DNA of 64,000 bases, from assembly GCA_035515475.1 (NCBI GenBank), contig DATJBF010000047.1:62001-126000 (forward strand), given 5' to 3'. The position numbers were made by a program, and so were the translations under genes. The first letter of the stretch is position 1, and the number at the start of each line of letters is the position of its first letter. Below, in pieces: positions 56,070 to 64,000 of this stretch. This stretch comes from DATJBF01 sp035515475 (GTDB lineage Bacteria > Verrucomicrobiota > Verrucomicrobiia > Palsa-1439). The notes under the pieces were generated by a model. That model worked only from the letters and a program-made list of their open reading frames with translations. It ran no database searches and was not told where the DNA came from.

Positions 56070-57475
56070 GTCTGCTCCTCACAAGGAATCTGAATCACCA
56101 AGCGGGCACCCGCAGCCGGCTGCATTTCGATCTCCAAGCGTCCGCCCAAAAGGTCAATTCGTTCCCGCATTCCTTCCAGACCCAATCCCGTCTGTGAGGC
56201 CGCGACATCAAACCCCTGGCCGTCGTCCGCTACCGAAAGTTGCAGGGTCCCGTCCTTCGTCAGAAGCCGAACTTCGACATGCTGCGCGTTCGCGTGTTTG
56301 GCGACATTGGTGAGCGCTTCTTGAACCACCCGGTACAGACAGGTGCTCACTGTTTCCGAGAGCTTGAGGGTCTCGATGCCTTGATAATCAACGATCAGAC
56401 CGGCGCGCTGAGCGAACTCGCGGCACAAGTCCTCCAAACCAGCGCTCAACCCCAAGGTGTCGAGCACCGGAGGGCGCAATGAACGGGCGACCGCTCGGAG
56501 TTGGTTGTCGGTTGAGTCCGTCAGAGAAATCAATTGGTCCAAGCGCTCCCGGAGCGCCGCCACATCGGAAGGAGGGTCCGCGCGCAGCAGTCCCAGCTTG
56601 ATCTTCAATACCGTGAACATCTGGCTTGCCTCGTCGTGCAACTCCCGCGAGAGACGCCGGCGCTCTTCCTCACTGGCCGCGAGTGCTCGCTGCGCCAGTC
56701 GTCGCGTTCGTTCCCGGCCCGTGCGCAACTGGTCAAACAACCGGGCCCGATCCCTCTCCGCCCATTTGCGCTCGGTGATGTCCCGCGCTACCACCGAAAC
56801 ACCAATGAGCTCGCCCGTGATGTCTTTGATGCGCGACATCGTGAGGGAGACATCAACCCGCGTGCCGTCTTTGCGGACCTGCACCGTCTCAAAACGCCGA
56901 ACGGGCTCTCCGCGTTCCACCCGCGCCTTTAGTTCCTGCTCTTCCGCGGCATGTTCCGGTGGAACCAAAACGGTAAACGGGTGGCCAATCATCTCGGCAG
57001 CCAAATAGCCGTAAATCTGTTCCGCGCCCGAATTCCAACTGGTGATCGTGCCGTCCAACGTGGCCCCAATGATGGCATCATCCGAATGTCTCACCAGCGC
57101 GGCCAATCGAAGCAAGGCTTCTCTTCGCGAGGCAATAAACCAACTGATGAGGACCGCTTCCGGAAAGAACAGTCCTATCCGCACCACCATGTACTTGCTC
57201 AATCCCAAGAAATTACCGGAAGCGATCGCGATGAACTCCAAGCCGACAGAAGCCAGAAAAGAGCTGCAAACCCCCGGGCCGAAGCCGCCGTACCAGGCGC
57301 TCAATAGCACCGGCACGAAAAACAGCAAGAATGGGGGCGTTTCTCCAGTGAGACGACTGACCGCCTGACTCAGAATCAACGCGATTACTGGCGCCAACAC
57401 TGCGAGCCCATACCGCAGCAGCACAGACCGTCCCCCCGATGTCAGTCTGACATCTGCCCCCCGATCAGCCTTCAT
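56066..57475 (-). CDS. Membrane-bound PAS histidine kinase (HisKA_3 type)
   Basis: 469 aa from ATG 57475 (AGGAG upstream). The N-terminus has three or four membrane helices in a DUF4118-like pattern (about 18-110; LAVLAPVIALILSQAVSR, FLLFFVPVLLSAWYGGFGPG). A PAS domain (about 125-240; DDAIIGATLDGTITSWNSGA) follows, then the phospho-acceptor helix with His in RRRLSRELHDEASQM and a HATPase_c (VVQEALTNVAKHANA, VADDGQGFD). The cognate regulator follows with a 4-base overlap. Its start overlaps by 11 bases the end of the Fis-like gene. Confidence 0.93.
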   Translation of the reverse strand: MKADRGADVRLTSGGRSVLLRYGLAVLAPVIALILSQAVSRLTGETPPFLLFFVPVLLSAWYGGFGPGVCSSFLASVGLEFIAIASGNFLGLSKYMVVRIGLFFPEAVLISWFIASRREALLRLAALVRHSDDAIIGATLDGTITSWNSGAEQIYGYLAAEMIGHPFTVLVPPEHAAEEQELKARVERGEPVRRFETVQVRKDGTRVDVSLTMSRIKDITGELIGVSVVARDITERKWAERDRARLFDQLRTGRERTRRLAQRALAASEEERRRLSRELHDEASQMFTVLKIKLGLLRADPPSDVAALRERLDQLISLTDSTDNQLRAVARSLRPPVLDTLGLSAGLEDLCREFAQRAGLIVDYQGIETLKLSETVSTCLYRVVQEALTNVAKHANAQHVEVRLLTKDGTLQLSVADDGQGFDVAASQTGLGLEGMRERIDLLGGRLEIEMQPAAGARLVIQIPCEEQT

Positions 57476-57965
57476 TACCCATCCTCTCCTGCCGGCCCCC
57501 AATCGCCAAAGAAAAGCACTCATACGCCAACTCCGACGTTACCGCTCGGGGACTCCGCTCTTGTTCTCCCTCGGTTGTCGGTTTGCTGGTTCGTCCGCGA
57601 TATTCGTTGGGTTTGCTGCGCAACGTCCGAGGACTGCTATCCAGCATTCTGGCTGCGCGAGCCCGTGTCCCACGGCAACGCTCCCAAACGGCAAAGACGT
57701 GACGCCCTTCCATTTCAGTCAGCCTCGGGATCTCGTCGACGAATGCGACCGGCATCGCGACCTTGGCGAACGGGAATTGGCGCACCGTGACTTCAGCCGC
57801 AAGCTGTGTCACGCACGGAAGGGGAACCGCCTCCCTCGGCGACCCATGTTCGACCCTAATCTGCGTCGTGGATGTCATCTCCGATTGCCGCATCCCCGAC
57901 GACTGCAAGATTCTTCTACTAACATCAACTCCTGGTTCCCCAGTGGAAGCTCGTTCCTTGGCCAT
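57465..57965 (-). CDS. Putative Fis-type DNA-binding protein
   Basis: About 166 aa from ATG 57965 (frame open to 58064). The C-terminal half has a Fis-like helix-turn-helix: LTEMEGRHVFAVWERCRGTR then ARAARMLDSSPRTLRSK, the pattern LxExExxxIxxVLxxxxGNxxxAARxLGxSxRTLxxKL found at the end of NtrC-type regulators. The usual Leu after Lys is Pro here (RSKPNEY), so the fold may be altered. No AAA+ or receiver domain precedes it. The N-terminal half is not conserved in any way I can see. It ends 11 bases into the kinase gene, so it may be the first gene of a kinase/regulator operon. The start is not well supported. Confidence 0.5.
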   Translation of the reverse strand: MAKERASTGEPGVDVSRRILQSSGMRQSEMTSTTQIRVEHGSPREAVPLPCVTQLAAEVTVRQFPFAKVAMPVAFVDEIPRLTEMEGRHVFAVWERCRGTRARAARMLDSSPRTLRSKPNEYRGRTSKPTTEGEQERSPRAVTSELAYECFSLAIGGRQERMGNEG

Positions 57966-58394
57966 CCACCATCTGCGCAAGTCGTAAATTGGTTTCCTTA
58001 TCACGATTCCCACGGCAGTGGAACAACAAAAACGTCTGAGGCCCGCCGCGGCAGTAAATATCATGCCTGGCAGGCGGGTCTCACTGCCCTGAACTCCCCG
58101 GGTGACGCTGGCCTGCGATCAAGTGTCGCATGGCTTCCTTGGACGGGTGGGCTCCTCACCAAGGAGACTGGCTCCCCAGTCTTTGCCACTCAGTAGGGGA
58201 AGTCCCCATTAAGAAGTCCCGTTGGCCGCCGATGAGTCTGCTGGAAAGAAGCGAACAGACATGAATAACGTTGTCCGTGCCGCGGGGTTTGCAGCATATC
58301 CGACTGCGATCCGTGCCGTCCAGCCGCGGTCAGCCTCCAGTCGTTCACGGTCCATTGGAAGCTCCATCGCCAGTGAGACGGCCTGAAGGGACTT
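57966..58394. other. Intergenic region between Fis-like and HDOD genes
   Basis: About 430 bases with divergent gene starts at both ends. It holds a third dyad motif (58193-58212) and, 14 bases before it, a small hairpin (ACTGG...CCAGT at 58167-58179). No gene is seen. Confidence 0.45.
58193..58212 (+). promoter_or_regulatory. Dyad operator candidate, upstream of HDOD gene
   Basis: Third copy, GTAGGGGAAGTCCCCATTAA, one base different from the other two in the 20-base core. It reads toward the HDOD gene, 182 bases upstream, further than at the other two genes. It could also serve the divergent Fis-like gene. Confidence 0.55.
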
Positions 58395-59273
58395 ATGGAA
58401 AAGCGTGGCTGTCCGGTGGAAAACAACGTTCTGGATCGGATTGACGGCTACATCGCAAAAGCCGACCTTCTCCCGCCCGCACCGGCAGCCCTTACGCAAC
58501 TCTTGACGTTGCTGCGCGAGCCGAATGCCGATAGCAGCGCGATTATTGATATCCTGGCCTACGATCCGTCGCTGACCGCCTCCGTGTTGAGGCTGAGCAA
58601 CAGCGCGTTCTTCGCCGGCAGGGAATCTGTGAAGGATCTCTACGAAGCGGTCATGCGTTTGGGATTCGCACAGGTTTATCAGTTGGTGGCCGTCGTCTGC
58701 GGGGCGCGGTCGCTGGTACCATCACGAAATGGCGGGTCGGCTGACAACCGGCTGTGGACGCACTCGGTTTCGGTCGCACTGGCCGCTGAATTACTGGCAA
58801 AGGACCTCGGCGCTGAACCATCGGCGGCGTTCACCGCCGGGTTGTTGCACGACATTGGCAAGCTCGTGCTCTCCCTGGCGTTGAACGGAACAAGCGCCAA
58901 CGTCGCTCACGAACTCGACGGCGACGGGCATTCCCCGCTGGAAATCGAGATGAAACTGCTGGGTGTAAATCACGCCCAGATCGGTGGGCGGCTGTTGGAG
59001 CGCTGGAAACTCCCGGAAAACCTCGTTTCAGCGGTACGCCATCATCATCAGCCGAATTCGGCCCGAGATCAGTGCACTCTCGCCGCCTGCGTGGCCCTCG
59101 GCAACTTCCTGGCCTACTTCATGGGACACGGCTACAACGACCATTCTCTCAACCTGAAAGCCCGCGATGAGGCCCTGAAGATCCTGAACCTTTCCGCGGA
59201 ACGCTTGCCCGAGTACATGAGCCAGAGCCGCGAACGTTTCAAGGCGGTCAAAGCCCTCCACCAAATCCAGTGA
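58395..59273 (+). CDS. HDOD-domain signalling protein, paralogue of 37930-38775
   Basis: 292 aa; AAGGG lies just before the ATG. HDOD features: AYDPSLTASVLRLSNSAFF, FTAGLLHDIGKLVLSLAL, LGVNHAQIGGRLLERWKLP, AVRHHHQPNSARDQCTLA. The last 60 residues (NFLAYFMGHGYNDHSLNLKA, RDEALKILNLSAERLPEYMS) match the left-hand paralogue nearly word for word, so the two arose by duplication and now flank the chemotaxis locus. Preceded by the dyad motif and followed by the convergent flagellar operon. Confidence 0.87.
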   Translation: MEKRGCPVENNVLDRIDGYIAKADLLPPAPAALTQLLTLLREPNADSSAIIDILAYDPSLTASVLRLSNSAFFAGRESVKDLYEAVMRLGFAQVYQLVAVVCGARSLVPSRNGGSADNRLWTHSVSVALAAELLAKDLGAEPSAAFTAGLLHDIGKLVLSLALNGTSANVAHELDGDGHSPLEIEMKLLGVNHAQIGGRLLERWKLPENLVSAVRHHHQPNSARDQCTLAACVALGNFLAYFMGHGYNDHSLNLKARDEALKILNLSAERLPEYMSQSRERFKAVKALHQIQ

Positions 59274-59352
59274 CGGTCGTGCCGTTCGAGAAGCGAAGGG
59301 CGTTCCCCAGCAGACCAACGGCCCCGAGAGCCAGCCGCGACGACGCGGCCGG

Positions 59353-60291
59353 TTACGTCAGATAATCCAGCAGGGAAAGGTTCAACAGCTTGGCCCCGCT
59401 GGCCAACGCCGCTTGATAGGCGGTCTGGGTCTCGCTCAATTGCACCATCACGGTCGCCATATCCGCGTCGGCCTGTGAAGAAATCAACTTGTCCAACGAT
59501 GCCGCGCGGTTTTGCGCGATGTTGTTGGCCGCGTCCATTCGCGCCTGCAACGCGCCGGTGGTCGCGATCTGGGAGATGATGTTTTCTTCATCGTTCTGCA
59601 GCGCCGGAAGATCGGTGCCGTTGATGGCCGCGGTGTTGCCGGCCAGCAGATTGTTCTGGAGCGAAATCAAGTGATTGAAGAAGTCCGCTCCAGTGCGGCT
59701 ATCGGTGATCAGCCCTTGCGGACCGGTCCCGCTGCTGTTGGCACCCACGGGCACCGCGGAAAGCGTGACCCCTTCGGCAATCTCGGCTTGGGCAACGCTG
59801 GTGTTGCCCTCGTACGTCACGCTGGTTACCTGCCCGTCCGCGTTCGTGGCGAGCACAAACGGAGCTCGGTCGCTGAGCGTTCCGCCGAAAAGATAATCGC
59901 CTTGGTACTTCGAATTCATGATCTGCGCCGCTTCCTGAATGAGTTGCGTCACCTCGGCGGCGTACGTCGCCAGATCCTGCGACGATTTTGTGCTGTCGGC
60001 CTGTGTGGCGATTTCACCGGCACGGTCCGAGATCGTCTTCAACGATTGCATCGCATTGTAGCTGGCGGTGGACTGGTCTTTGAGTTGCGCGATATTCTGT
60101 TCGTATTGCGCGATGCTGCTGGCCTCGGCCTGCAAATCGAGCACGCGACGCATGGCCGTCGGATCGTCTTCGGGGTTTTGCACGCGCAGGCCCGTCGCCG
60201 CCTGGTTTTGCAGTTGCTGCTGACGCAAATTGAGCCGGGTGACGCTGTTGATCAATGCATCAGGAATCATGTTCGAGGCAACACGAATCAT
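59353..60291 (-). CDS. flgL: FlgL, flagellar hook-filament junction protein (HAP3)
   Basis: 312 aa. The N-terminus shows the flagellin-like helix (NSVTRLNLRQQQLQNQAATG, then VQNPEDDPTAMRRVLDLQAE) and the C-terminus the matching helix (ADADMATVMVQLSETQTAYQ, AALASGAKLLNLSLLDYL). These two helices pair in the axial core, with a variable domain between. FlgL caps the hook-filament junction after FlgK. GAAGGTG lies upstream of the ATG. It is the last gene of the operon, 14 bases after flgK. Confidence 0.95.
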   Translation of the reverse strand: MIRVASNMIPDALINSVTRLNLRQQQLQNQAATGLRVQNPEDDPTAMRRVLDLQAEASSIAQYEQNIAQLKDQSTASYNAMQSLKTISDRAGEIATQADSTKSSQDLATYAAEVTQLIQEAAQIMNSKYQGDYLFGGTLSDRAPFVLATNADGQVTSVTYEGNTSVAQAEIAEGVTLSAVPVGANSSGTGPQGLITDSRTGADFFNHLISLQNNLLAGNTAAINGTDLPALQNDEENIISQIATTGALQARMDAANNIAQNRAASLDKLISSQADADMATVMVQLSETQTAYQAALASGAKLLNLSLLDYLT

Positions 60292-60305
60292 GTTTCACCT
60301 TCTCA

Positions 60306-61715
60306 TTATTGGATGTTGACCAGCGCGTCCAGCATTTGATCCACTACACTCATGAGCCGGGCCGAAGCCTCGTAGGCGTGCTGAAAAATGCTGAGGCTGG
60401 CCATTTCTTCGTCGATCGAAACGCCGCTGACCGAGGACCGCTGCTGCTCCAACATCTGTTGTACGGTCTGCTGGTTGGACACCTGACTGTTGGCCGAGGC
60501 AAGCGATTGCCCGATGGCGGCTACGCTTTGATTGTAGGCTTGGCTGAATGTCTGGTTGTTGAGGGCGGTCTGCGCCTGGGTGCCCAATTGTGCCAGGGCC
60601 AGCGCGACGGCGTTGTCGCCGACGGCACCGTCCGTACCGCTGGCTTGCACCAGCGCCGGGTTGTTCAGCAGGACCGGGTTCACTCCGATGGTGTGTGCGT
60701 CCGCGCCCGTGAAGAAATCTTCATGCGAACTGCCCGTGAGACTGTAGCCGTCCGCATGGATCGAATTCACCTTGCCGATCAACAGCGAGGCCAGTTGGTC
60801 CACACCGGCGGCGAGCGTTGCCACCGGGCCATCCCGCGCGTCAATCTCGCCGGCAATGCTGCCGCCCGTCAGTGCGAGCGTCGTGCCGGCCGTGGCCGCC
60901 TTGACAAGCCATTGGCCGCCGCCCGCATCATCGGCTTGCAGCGTGTCGAGTACGTTCTGATCGGACACCATCAGTACGCCGCCGATGGTGAGGTTGACGC
61001 CGCCATTGGCTTGTTGCGTCACGCTCACGTTGGTGAGCTGGGCGAGGTCTTCGATCTTCTGCTGGCGCAGATCGCGCAAATCGTTCGCCGTCAACCCCGA
61101 ACTGATTTCCGACGTGATGATTTGGTTGTTGAGGTTGGCGATATCGCCCAGAAGTTGGTTGGCGTTCGTCACATCCGTCTGCACCGAACTGTTCAAGCTC
61201 GCGCGCAACGCGTCGAGCCGCTGCGACACCTGATTGAATTGATCGGCCAACGTCGCGGCCTTCATCAGCAGAACCTGGCGCTCGGCCAGCGATGTCGGCT
61301 GAGTGGACAAGTTCTGAAACTCGCTGAACAAGTCTGACAGGCTCTGCGCGATTCCTTGCTGCGTGCTCGAGCCGTCCGAGGTCGTGGTGCTGTCGATTTG
61401 TTCACCCAGACCCGCTTGGGCAAACTGCAGCGCCTGTTGTTGGGCATTCCAATAGCTCGACACGCTGGTCTCGGACTGAATCTGGTCGTCGAGCAACTGA
61501 CTGCGGATTTGCTGGACGCCCGTCGCCTGCACGCCGGTCCCCTGCATGCCGACGTCCGTGACCACGGGAGTCGATGTGGCGACGCTGAGGCGCTGGCGGG
61601 CATACGCCGGATTGTTGACGTTCGACAGGTTGTGGCCGGCCACTTCGATGCCCGCCTGCTGCGTCTGCAGCGCGCGCGCCGCCATGCCCAGCGTGCCGAA
61701 AAGCCCGATGCTCAC
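60306..61715 (-). CDS. flgK: FlgK, flagellar hook-associated protein 1
   Basis: 469 aa from GTG 61715. The N-terminus has the axial-protein motif AGIEVAGHNLSNVNNPAYAR and FGTLGMAARALQTQQ; the C-terminus ends with the pairing helix (EMASLSIFQHAYEASARLMS, VVDQMLDALVNI). The middle is the exposed domain. The GTG start overlaps the stop of flgN (GTGA), and AGGTG lies just upstream; the longer open frame back to 61889 is not used. FlgK joins hook to filament and is exported with help of FlgN. Confidence 0.95.
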   Translation of the reverse strand: MSIGLFGTLGMAARALQTQQAGIEVAGHNLSNVNNPAYARQRLSVATSTPVVTDVGMQGTGVQATGVQQIRSQLLDDQIQSETSVSSYWNAQQQALQFAQAGLGEQIDSTTTSDGSSTQQGIAQSLSDLFSEFQNLSTQPTSLAERQVLLMKAATLADQFNQVSQRLDALRASLNSSVQTDVTNANQLLGDIANLNNQIITSEISSGLTANDLRDLRQQKIEDLAQLTNVSVTQQANGGVNLTIGGVLMVSDQNVLDTLQADDAGGGQWLVKAATAGTTLALTGGSIAGEIDARDGPVATLAAGVDQLASLLIGKVNSIHADGYSLTGSSHEDFFTGADAHTIGVNPVLLNNPALVQASGTDGAVGDNAVALALAQLGTQAQTALNNQTFSQAYNQSVAAIGQSLASANSQVSNQQTVQQMLEQQRSSVSGVSIDEEMASLSIFQHAYEASARLMSVVDQMLDALVNIQ

Positions 61716-62203
61716 ACCGTCACCTCGCACAGAGTGCTGCCGCCGGCTGTCGCGACGTGACCGTCGGATGCGTAGGTCGTGACCCCATTCGCCGGAAACA
61801 ACGTGGCGATGAACCGTTGGATCATCTCCACCGAGCGGCTCAACAGCAGATAGTTCTGCCGGGTGCGTTGTTGCACGCGGCCGAGACACTGGTTCACCTC
61901 ATGGACAAGGGCCTGGACCAGAGGGCGGTACTCGTCAGACAACAGGGGGAGGAGCTCATGAAACGTCCCGTCGGCTGGCAGGCCCACCAGCACGTTTACC
62001 TCGCGTTGCCGTTGCTCGCGCTGCTGGCGCGCAACCTGGATCACCGAGACTTCCGCGTTGATGGCGGCCAGGTTGTTGAGGAGCTTGCCCGTGTCGCGTC
62101 GCACCACCAATTCCTGTTGCTGGTCCAGCAGCGCCAGCATCTCGCCGCATTGCTGCAACTCCTCGCGGAGCGTCTCGATTAACGATTGGATTTGCTCGTT
62201 CAT
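61712..62203 (-). CDS. flgN: FlgN-type export chaperone
   Basis: 163 aa, almost entirely helical: IQSLIETLREELQQCGEMLA, LLDQQQELVVRRDTGKLLNN, AINAEVSVIQVARQQREQRQ, with long amphipathic heptads. This is the FlgN/chaperone pattern: two long helices that bind FlgK and FlgL before export. It sits exactly before flgK, and both junctions with flgJ and flgK are overlaps. Sequence similarity to any named FlgN is weak, so the name rests partly on context. Confidence 0.82.
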   Translation of the reverse strand: MNEQIQSLIETLREELQQCGEMLALLDQQQELVVRRDTGKLLNNLAAINAEVSVIQVARQQREQRQREVNVLVGLPADGTFHELLPLLSDEYRPLVQALVHEVNQCLGRVQQRTRQNYLLLSRSVEMIQRFIATLFPANGVTTYASDGHVATAGGSTLCEVTV

Positions 62204-62517
62204 GGTTTTGGCAATTGCCTCGTCAGATCTTTGCTCAACGTCCCCGCCAACCCGAAAGCACCGCTGCGGCTGATGCTGTCGGCCAGTTGCTGCACGGTCA
62301 TGTCCCGGTAAATTTGCGACGCGGTAGAGTCGTCGGCGTACTTGGTCTTGAACACGGTCTTCTGGCCCTCAGACAAAATCTGGCGCAGCAACACGGCCTC
62401 AAACTGACGACTCAGTTCCTCAATCTTGCTCGGCTCGGTGAGCGCGTGGTTGGTCGCCAGCTGTTCCAACGGCAGGTCGGCGGCGTTCACGTGAGATTTG
62501 ATCGTGTTCACTTCCAT
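62200..62517 (-). CDS. flgJ: FlgJ N-terminal rod-binding protein
   Basis: 105 aa, covering only the rod-binding half of FlgJ: EELSRQFEAVLLRQILSEGQ and YADDSTASQIYRDMTVQQLA, with SRSGAFGLAGTL at the end. The peptidoglycan hydrolase domain of enterobacterial FlgJ is absent, as in many phyla, so another hydrolase must open the cell wall. It lies 27 bases after flgI and overlaps flgN. Confidence 0.9.
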   Translation of the reverse strand: MEVNTIKSHVNAADLPLEQLATNHALTEPSKIEELSRQFEAVLLRQILSEGQKTVFKTKYADDSTASQIYRDMTVQQLADSISRSGAFGLAGTLSKDLTRQLPKP

Positions 62518-62544
62518 GGTGGCGCTCGGGGCCTCCTCGCGGAC

Positions 62545-63669
62545 TTATCGAATCAGCAACTCCGCTTGCAGCGCACCGGCCTGTTTCATCGCCTGAAAGA
62601 TCGCCATCATGTCCCGGGGGGTGACTCCGAGCATGTTCAGCGCCGCGGCGACCCTCTCTACCGTTGGCAACTCTGGCAACGCAATCAGCGACCCCTTGCT
62701 CTCCGTCACGCTGGTCTCGGTCCGCGGAGTCACAACCGTCTGCCCCGACTGGTTGAATGGGTTCGGCTGCGAGACGTCGAGCGAGGAGGCAATGGTGATC
62801 GTCAGGTTGCCCTGCGAAACCGCACAACTGGAAATCTTGATGCGCGACGTGGCCACAATCGTCCCCGTGCGCTCGTTGATGATGATGCGGGCCGGCGTGT
62901 CGGGGGTGACTTCGACCGCCTGCAGATGCGCGATGAACTCCACGGGCGACGACTCCGCGCCTTCGGGGATCTTCACCCGGACCGACGTGGAGTCCACGGC
63001 TTCGGCGCTGCCCGCAAACTTTTCATTGATGGCCGCCGCCAACCGCGCCGCCGAGGTGAAATCCGGCTCCCGCAGCAAGAGTTCCACGTAGTTGTTGCGC
63101 ACCACCGTCGCGGGTATTTCGCGTTCCACCAACGCCCCGCCGATGATCTGGCCCGTGGTCGGGTGATTCTTCTGCACGGTCGCGCCCCCGCCGCCTTCCG
63201 TGCCCGCCGCAAACCCGCCAATGGACACCGGTCCCTGGGCCACGGCGTACACGCTGCCGTCGGCACCCATCAACGGCGTCTGCAGCAGGACTCCGCCCTG
63301 CAACGATTTCGCGTCCCCGAGCGACGAGACCGTGACGTCCAACCGCGCCCCCGGTTTGAGGAACGCCGGAATATCAGCCGTCACCATCACCACGGCGACG
63401 TTCTTGGCCTGAATGGTGGCCGCGGGAATGTTGACGCCAAACCGCATCAGCATGTTGGCAATGGTTTGCACGGTGTAGGTGGGGTTCTTGTCGCCGTCTC
63501 CCGCCAGACCCGAGACGATGCCGTATCCGACGAGTTGATTGTCGCGCGCCCCGGCCACCATCACGAGGTCTTTGACGCGCACCCCCAGGGCAAAGCCCGT
63601 CGGGGTCCCCGTCAGCAACGTGATGATGACGTGCAGAAGAAGCAGAAGTTTTTGGCGGATGGTTTTCAT
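62545..63669 (-). CDS. flgI: FlgI, flagellar P-ring protein
   Basis: 374 aa from ATG 63669. A signal peptide (LLLLLHVIITLLTGTPTGFA) is followed by the FlgI fold: VRVKDLVMVAGARDNQLVGY, GLAGDGDKNPTYTVQTIANM, VVMVTADIPAFLKPGARLDV, QGGVLLQTPLMGADGSVYAV, and the end LNMLGVTPRDMMAIFQAMKQ. It builds the P ring in the peptidoglycan layer. The start overlaps the stop of flgH (TAATG). Confidence 0.97.
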   Translation of the reverse strand: MKTIRQKLLLLLHVIITLLTGTPTGFALGVRVKDLVMVAGARDNQLVGYGIVSGLAGDGDKNPTYTVQTIANMLMRFGVNIPAATIQAKNVAVVMVTADIPAFLKPGARLDVTVSSLGDAKSLQGGVLLQTPLMGADGSVYAVAQGPVSIGGFAAGTEGGGGATVQKNHPTTGQIIGGALVEREIPATVVRNNYVELLLREPDFTSAARLAAAINEKFAGSAEAVDSTSVRVKIPEGAESSPVEFIAHLQAVEVTPDTPARIIINERTGTIVATSRIKISSCAVSQGNLTITIASSLDVSQPNPFNQSGQTVVTPRTETSVTESKGSLIALPELPTVERVAAALNMLGVTPRDMMAIFQAMKQAGALQAELLIR

Positions 63670-64000
63670 TAAAATGGGGTAATCCAGTCCCACGCCTTCG
63701 TAAACCAGCCCTTCCGCTGCGTGTCGGTAACCGTCCCTTTGTTGACGATCTTCACCGTCGCGTCGGCCACGCAATAGCTGTACACGGTGTTGTTCGCGGC
63801 GATATCTTGCGGGCGCACCACGCCGCGCAACACGATGTCCTGTTGTTCGCCCGCAAACGACGTGTGGCGCGTGCCTTCGACAACCAGGTTTTTGTTCGGC
63901 AGCACATCCACCACGCGCGCGGCGACCTTGGCGACGATCTGCTCGTTGTTGTTGATCGTGCCGCCGCCGTCGAAGCTGTGGCTGGCATCAAACTTCATCG
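63669..64000 (-). CDS. flgH: FlgH, flagellar L-ring lipoprotein (5' end outside window)
   Basis: The last 110 residues of FlgH: FDASHSFDGGGTINNNEQIV, AARVVDVLPNKNLVVEGTRH, EQQDIVLRGVVRPQDIAANN, TVYSYCVADATVKIVNKGTV. The lipobox and N-terminus lie beyond the right edge. FlgH forms the L ring in the outer membrane, so the organism is diderm. Order flgH-flgI-flgJ-flgN-flgK-flgL follows the usual rod/ring/hook-junction operon. Confidence 0.95.
   Translation of the reverse strand, partial: MKFDASHSFDGGGTINNNEQIVAKVAARVVDVLPNKNLVVEGTRHTSFAGEQQDIVLRGVVRPQDIAANNTVYSYCVADATVKIVNKGTVTDTQRKGWFTKAWDWITPF

Noticed and set aside
62215..63672. 485-codon plus-strand frame over flgI and flgJ
   Set aside because: Antisense to clear flagellar genes; composition dominated by Arg, Gly and His.

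Overview
The window looks like one contig from a motile bacterium of the Verrucomicrobiota (PVC group). I infer this from H-X9-DG type pseudopilins, large secreted beta-solenoid proteins that end in a TSP3-like calcium block and an 'RFYRVRL' tail, an ECF sigma factor beside a Ser/Thr kinase with WD40 repeats, and a porin and flagellar L/P-ring genes that show a diderm envelope. Most genes are GC-rich and use the standard code.

Layout. 1-3753: the end of a membrane protein gene, a histidine kinase/NarL-type regulator pair and a CBS-domain protein. 3754-13045: sparse small genes, then a secreted-protein block on the minus strand in which a beta-solenoid gene followed by a pseudopilin gene occurs twice. 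13187-17882: an ECF sigma gene and a membrane Ser/Thr kinase with 14 WD40 blades. 17925-22400: a mobile-DNA patch with a MITE-like element, an IS1380-type insertion sequence whose start codon lies in a long hairpin, and a GT-C-like/MORN fusion gene flanked by two copies of a 128-bp repeat. 22809-25322: exported protein, ECF sigma and zinc-finger anti-sigma in one unit. 25481-27587: gene debris, including two reading frames each broken by one TGA and an ABC ATPase fragment. 27649-37629: a single gene of about 10 kb for a secreted protein with PKD and ASH-like repeats.

37930-53490 is a chemotaxis locus: CheA, CheW, MCP, CheR, a hybrid kinase, three CheY-type receivers, CheD, CheB, two CheX-type proteins and two HDOD proteins. 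A porin, a second kinase/regulator pair, a Fis-like gene and a third HDOD gene follow. From 59353 to the right edge is a flagellar operon, flgH-flgI-flgJ-flgN-flgK-flgL. Overlapping stop/start codons run through the two-component pairs and the flagellar operon, so these are probably co-translated.

The most useful new signal is a 20-base dyad, GTAGGGGAAGTCCCCATYAA, found three times: upstream of cheA, of the porin and of the right-hand HDOD gene, always reading toward the gene. Its 7-2-7 geometry resembles sites of NarL/FixJ-family regulators, and two such regulators are encoded in the window. This suggests a small regulon joining chemotaxis, the porin and HDOD signalling. All functions are read from sequence by eye; no database search was run.
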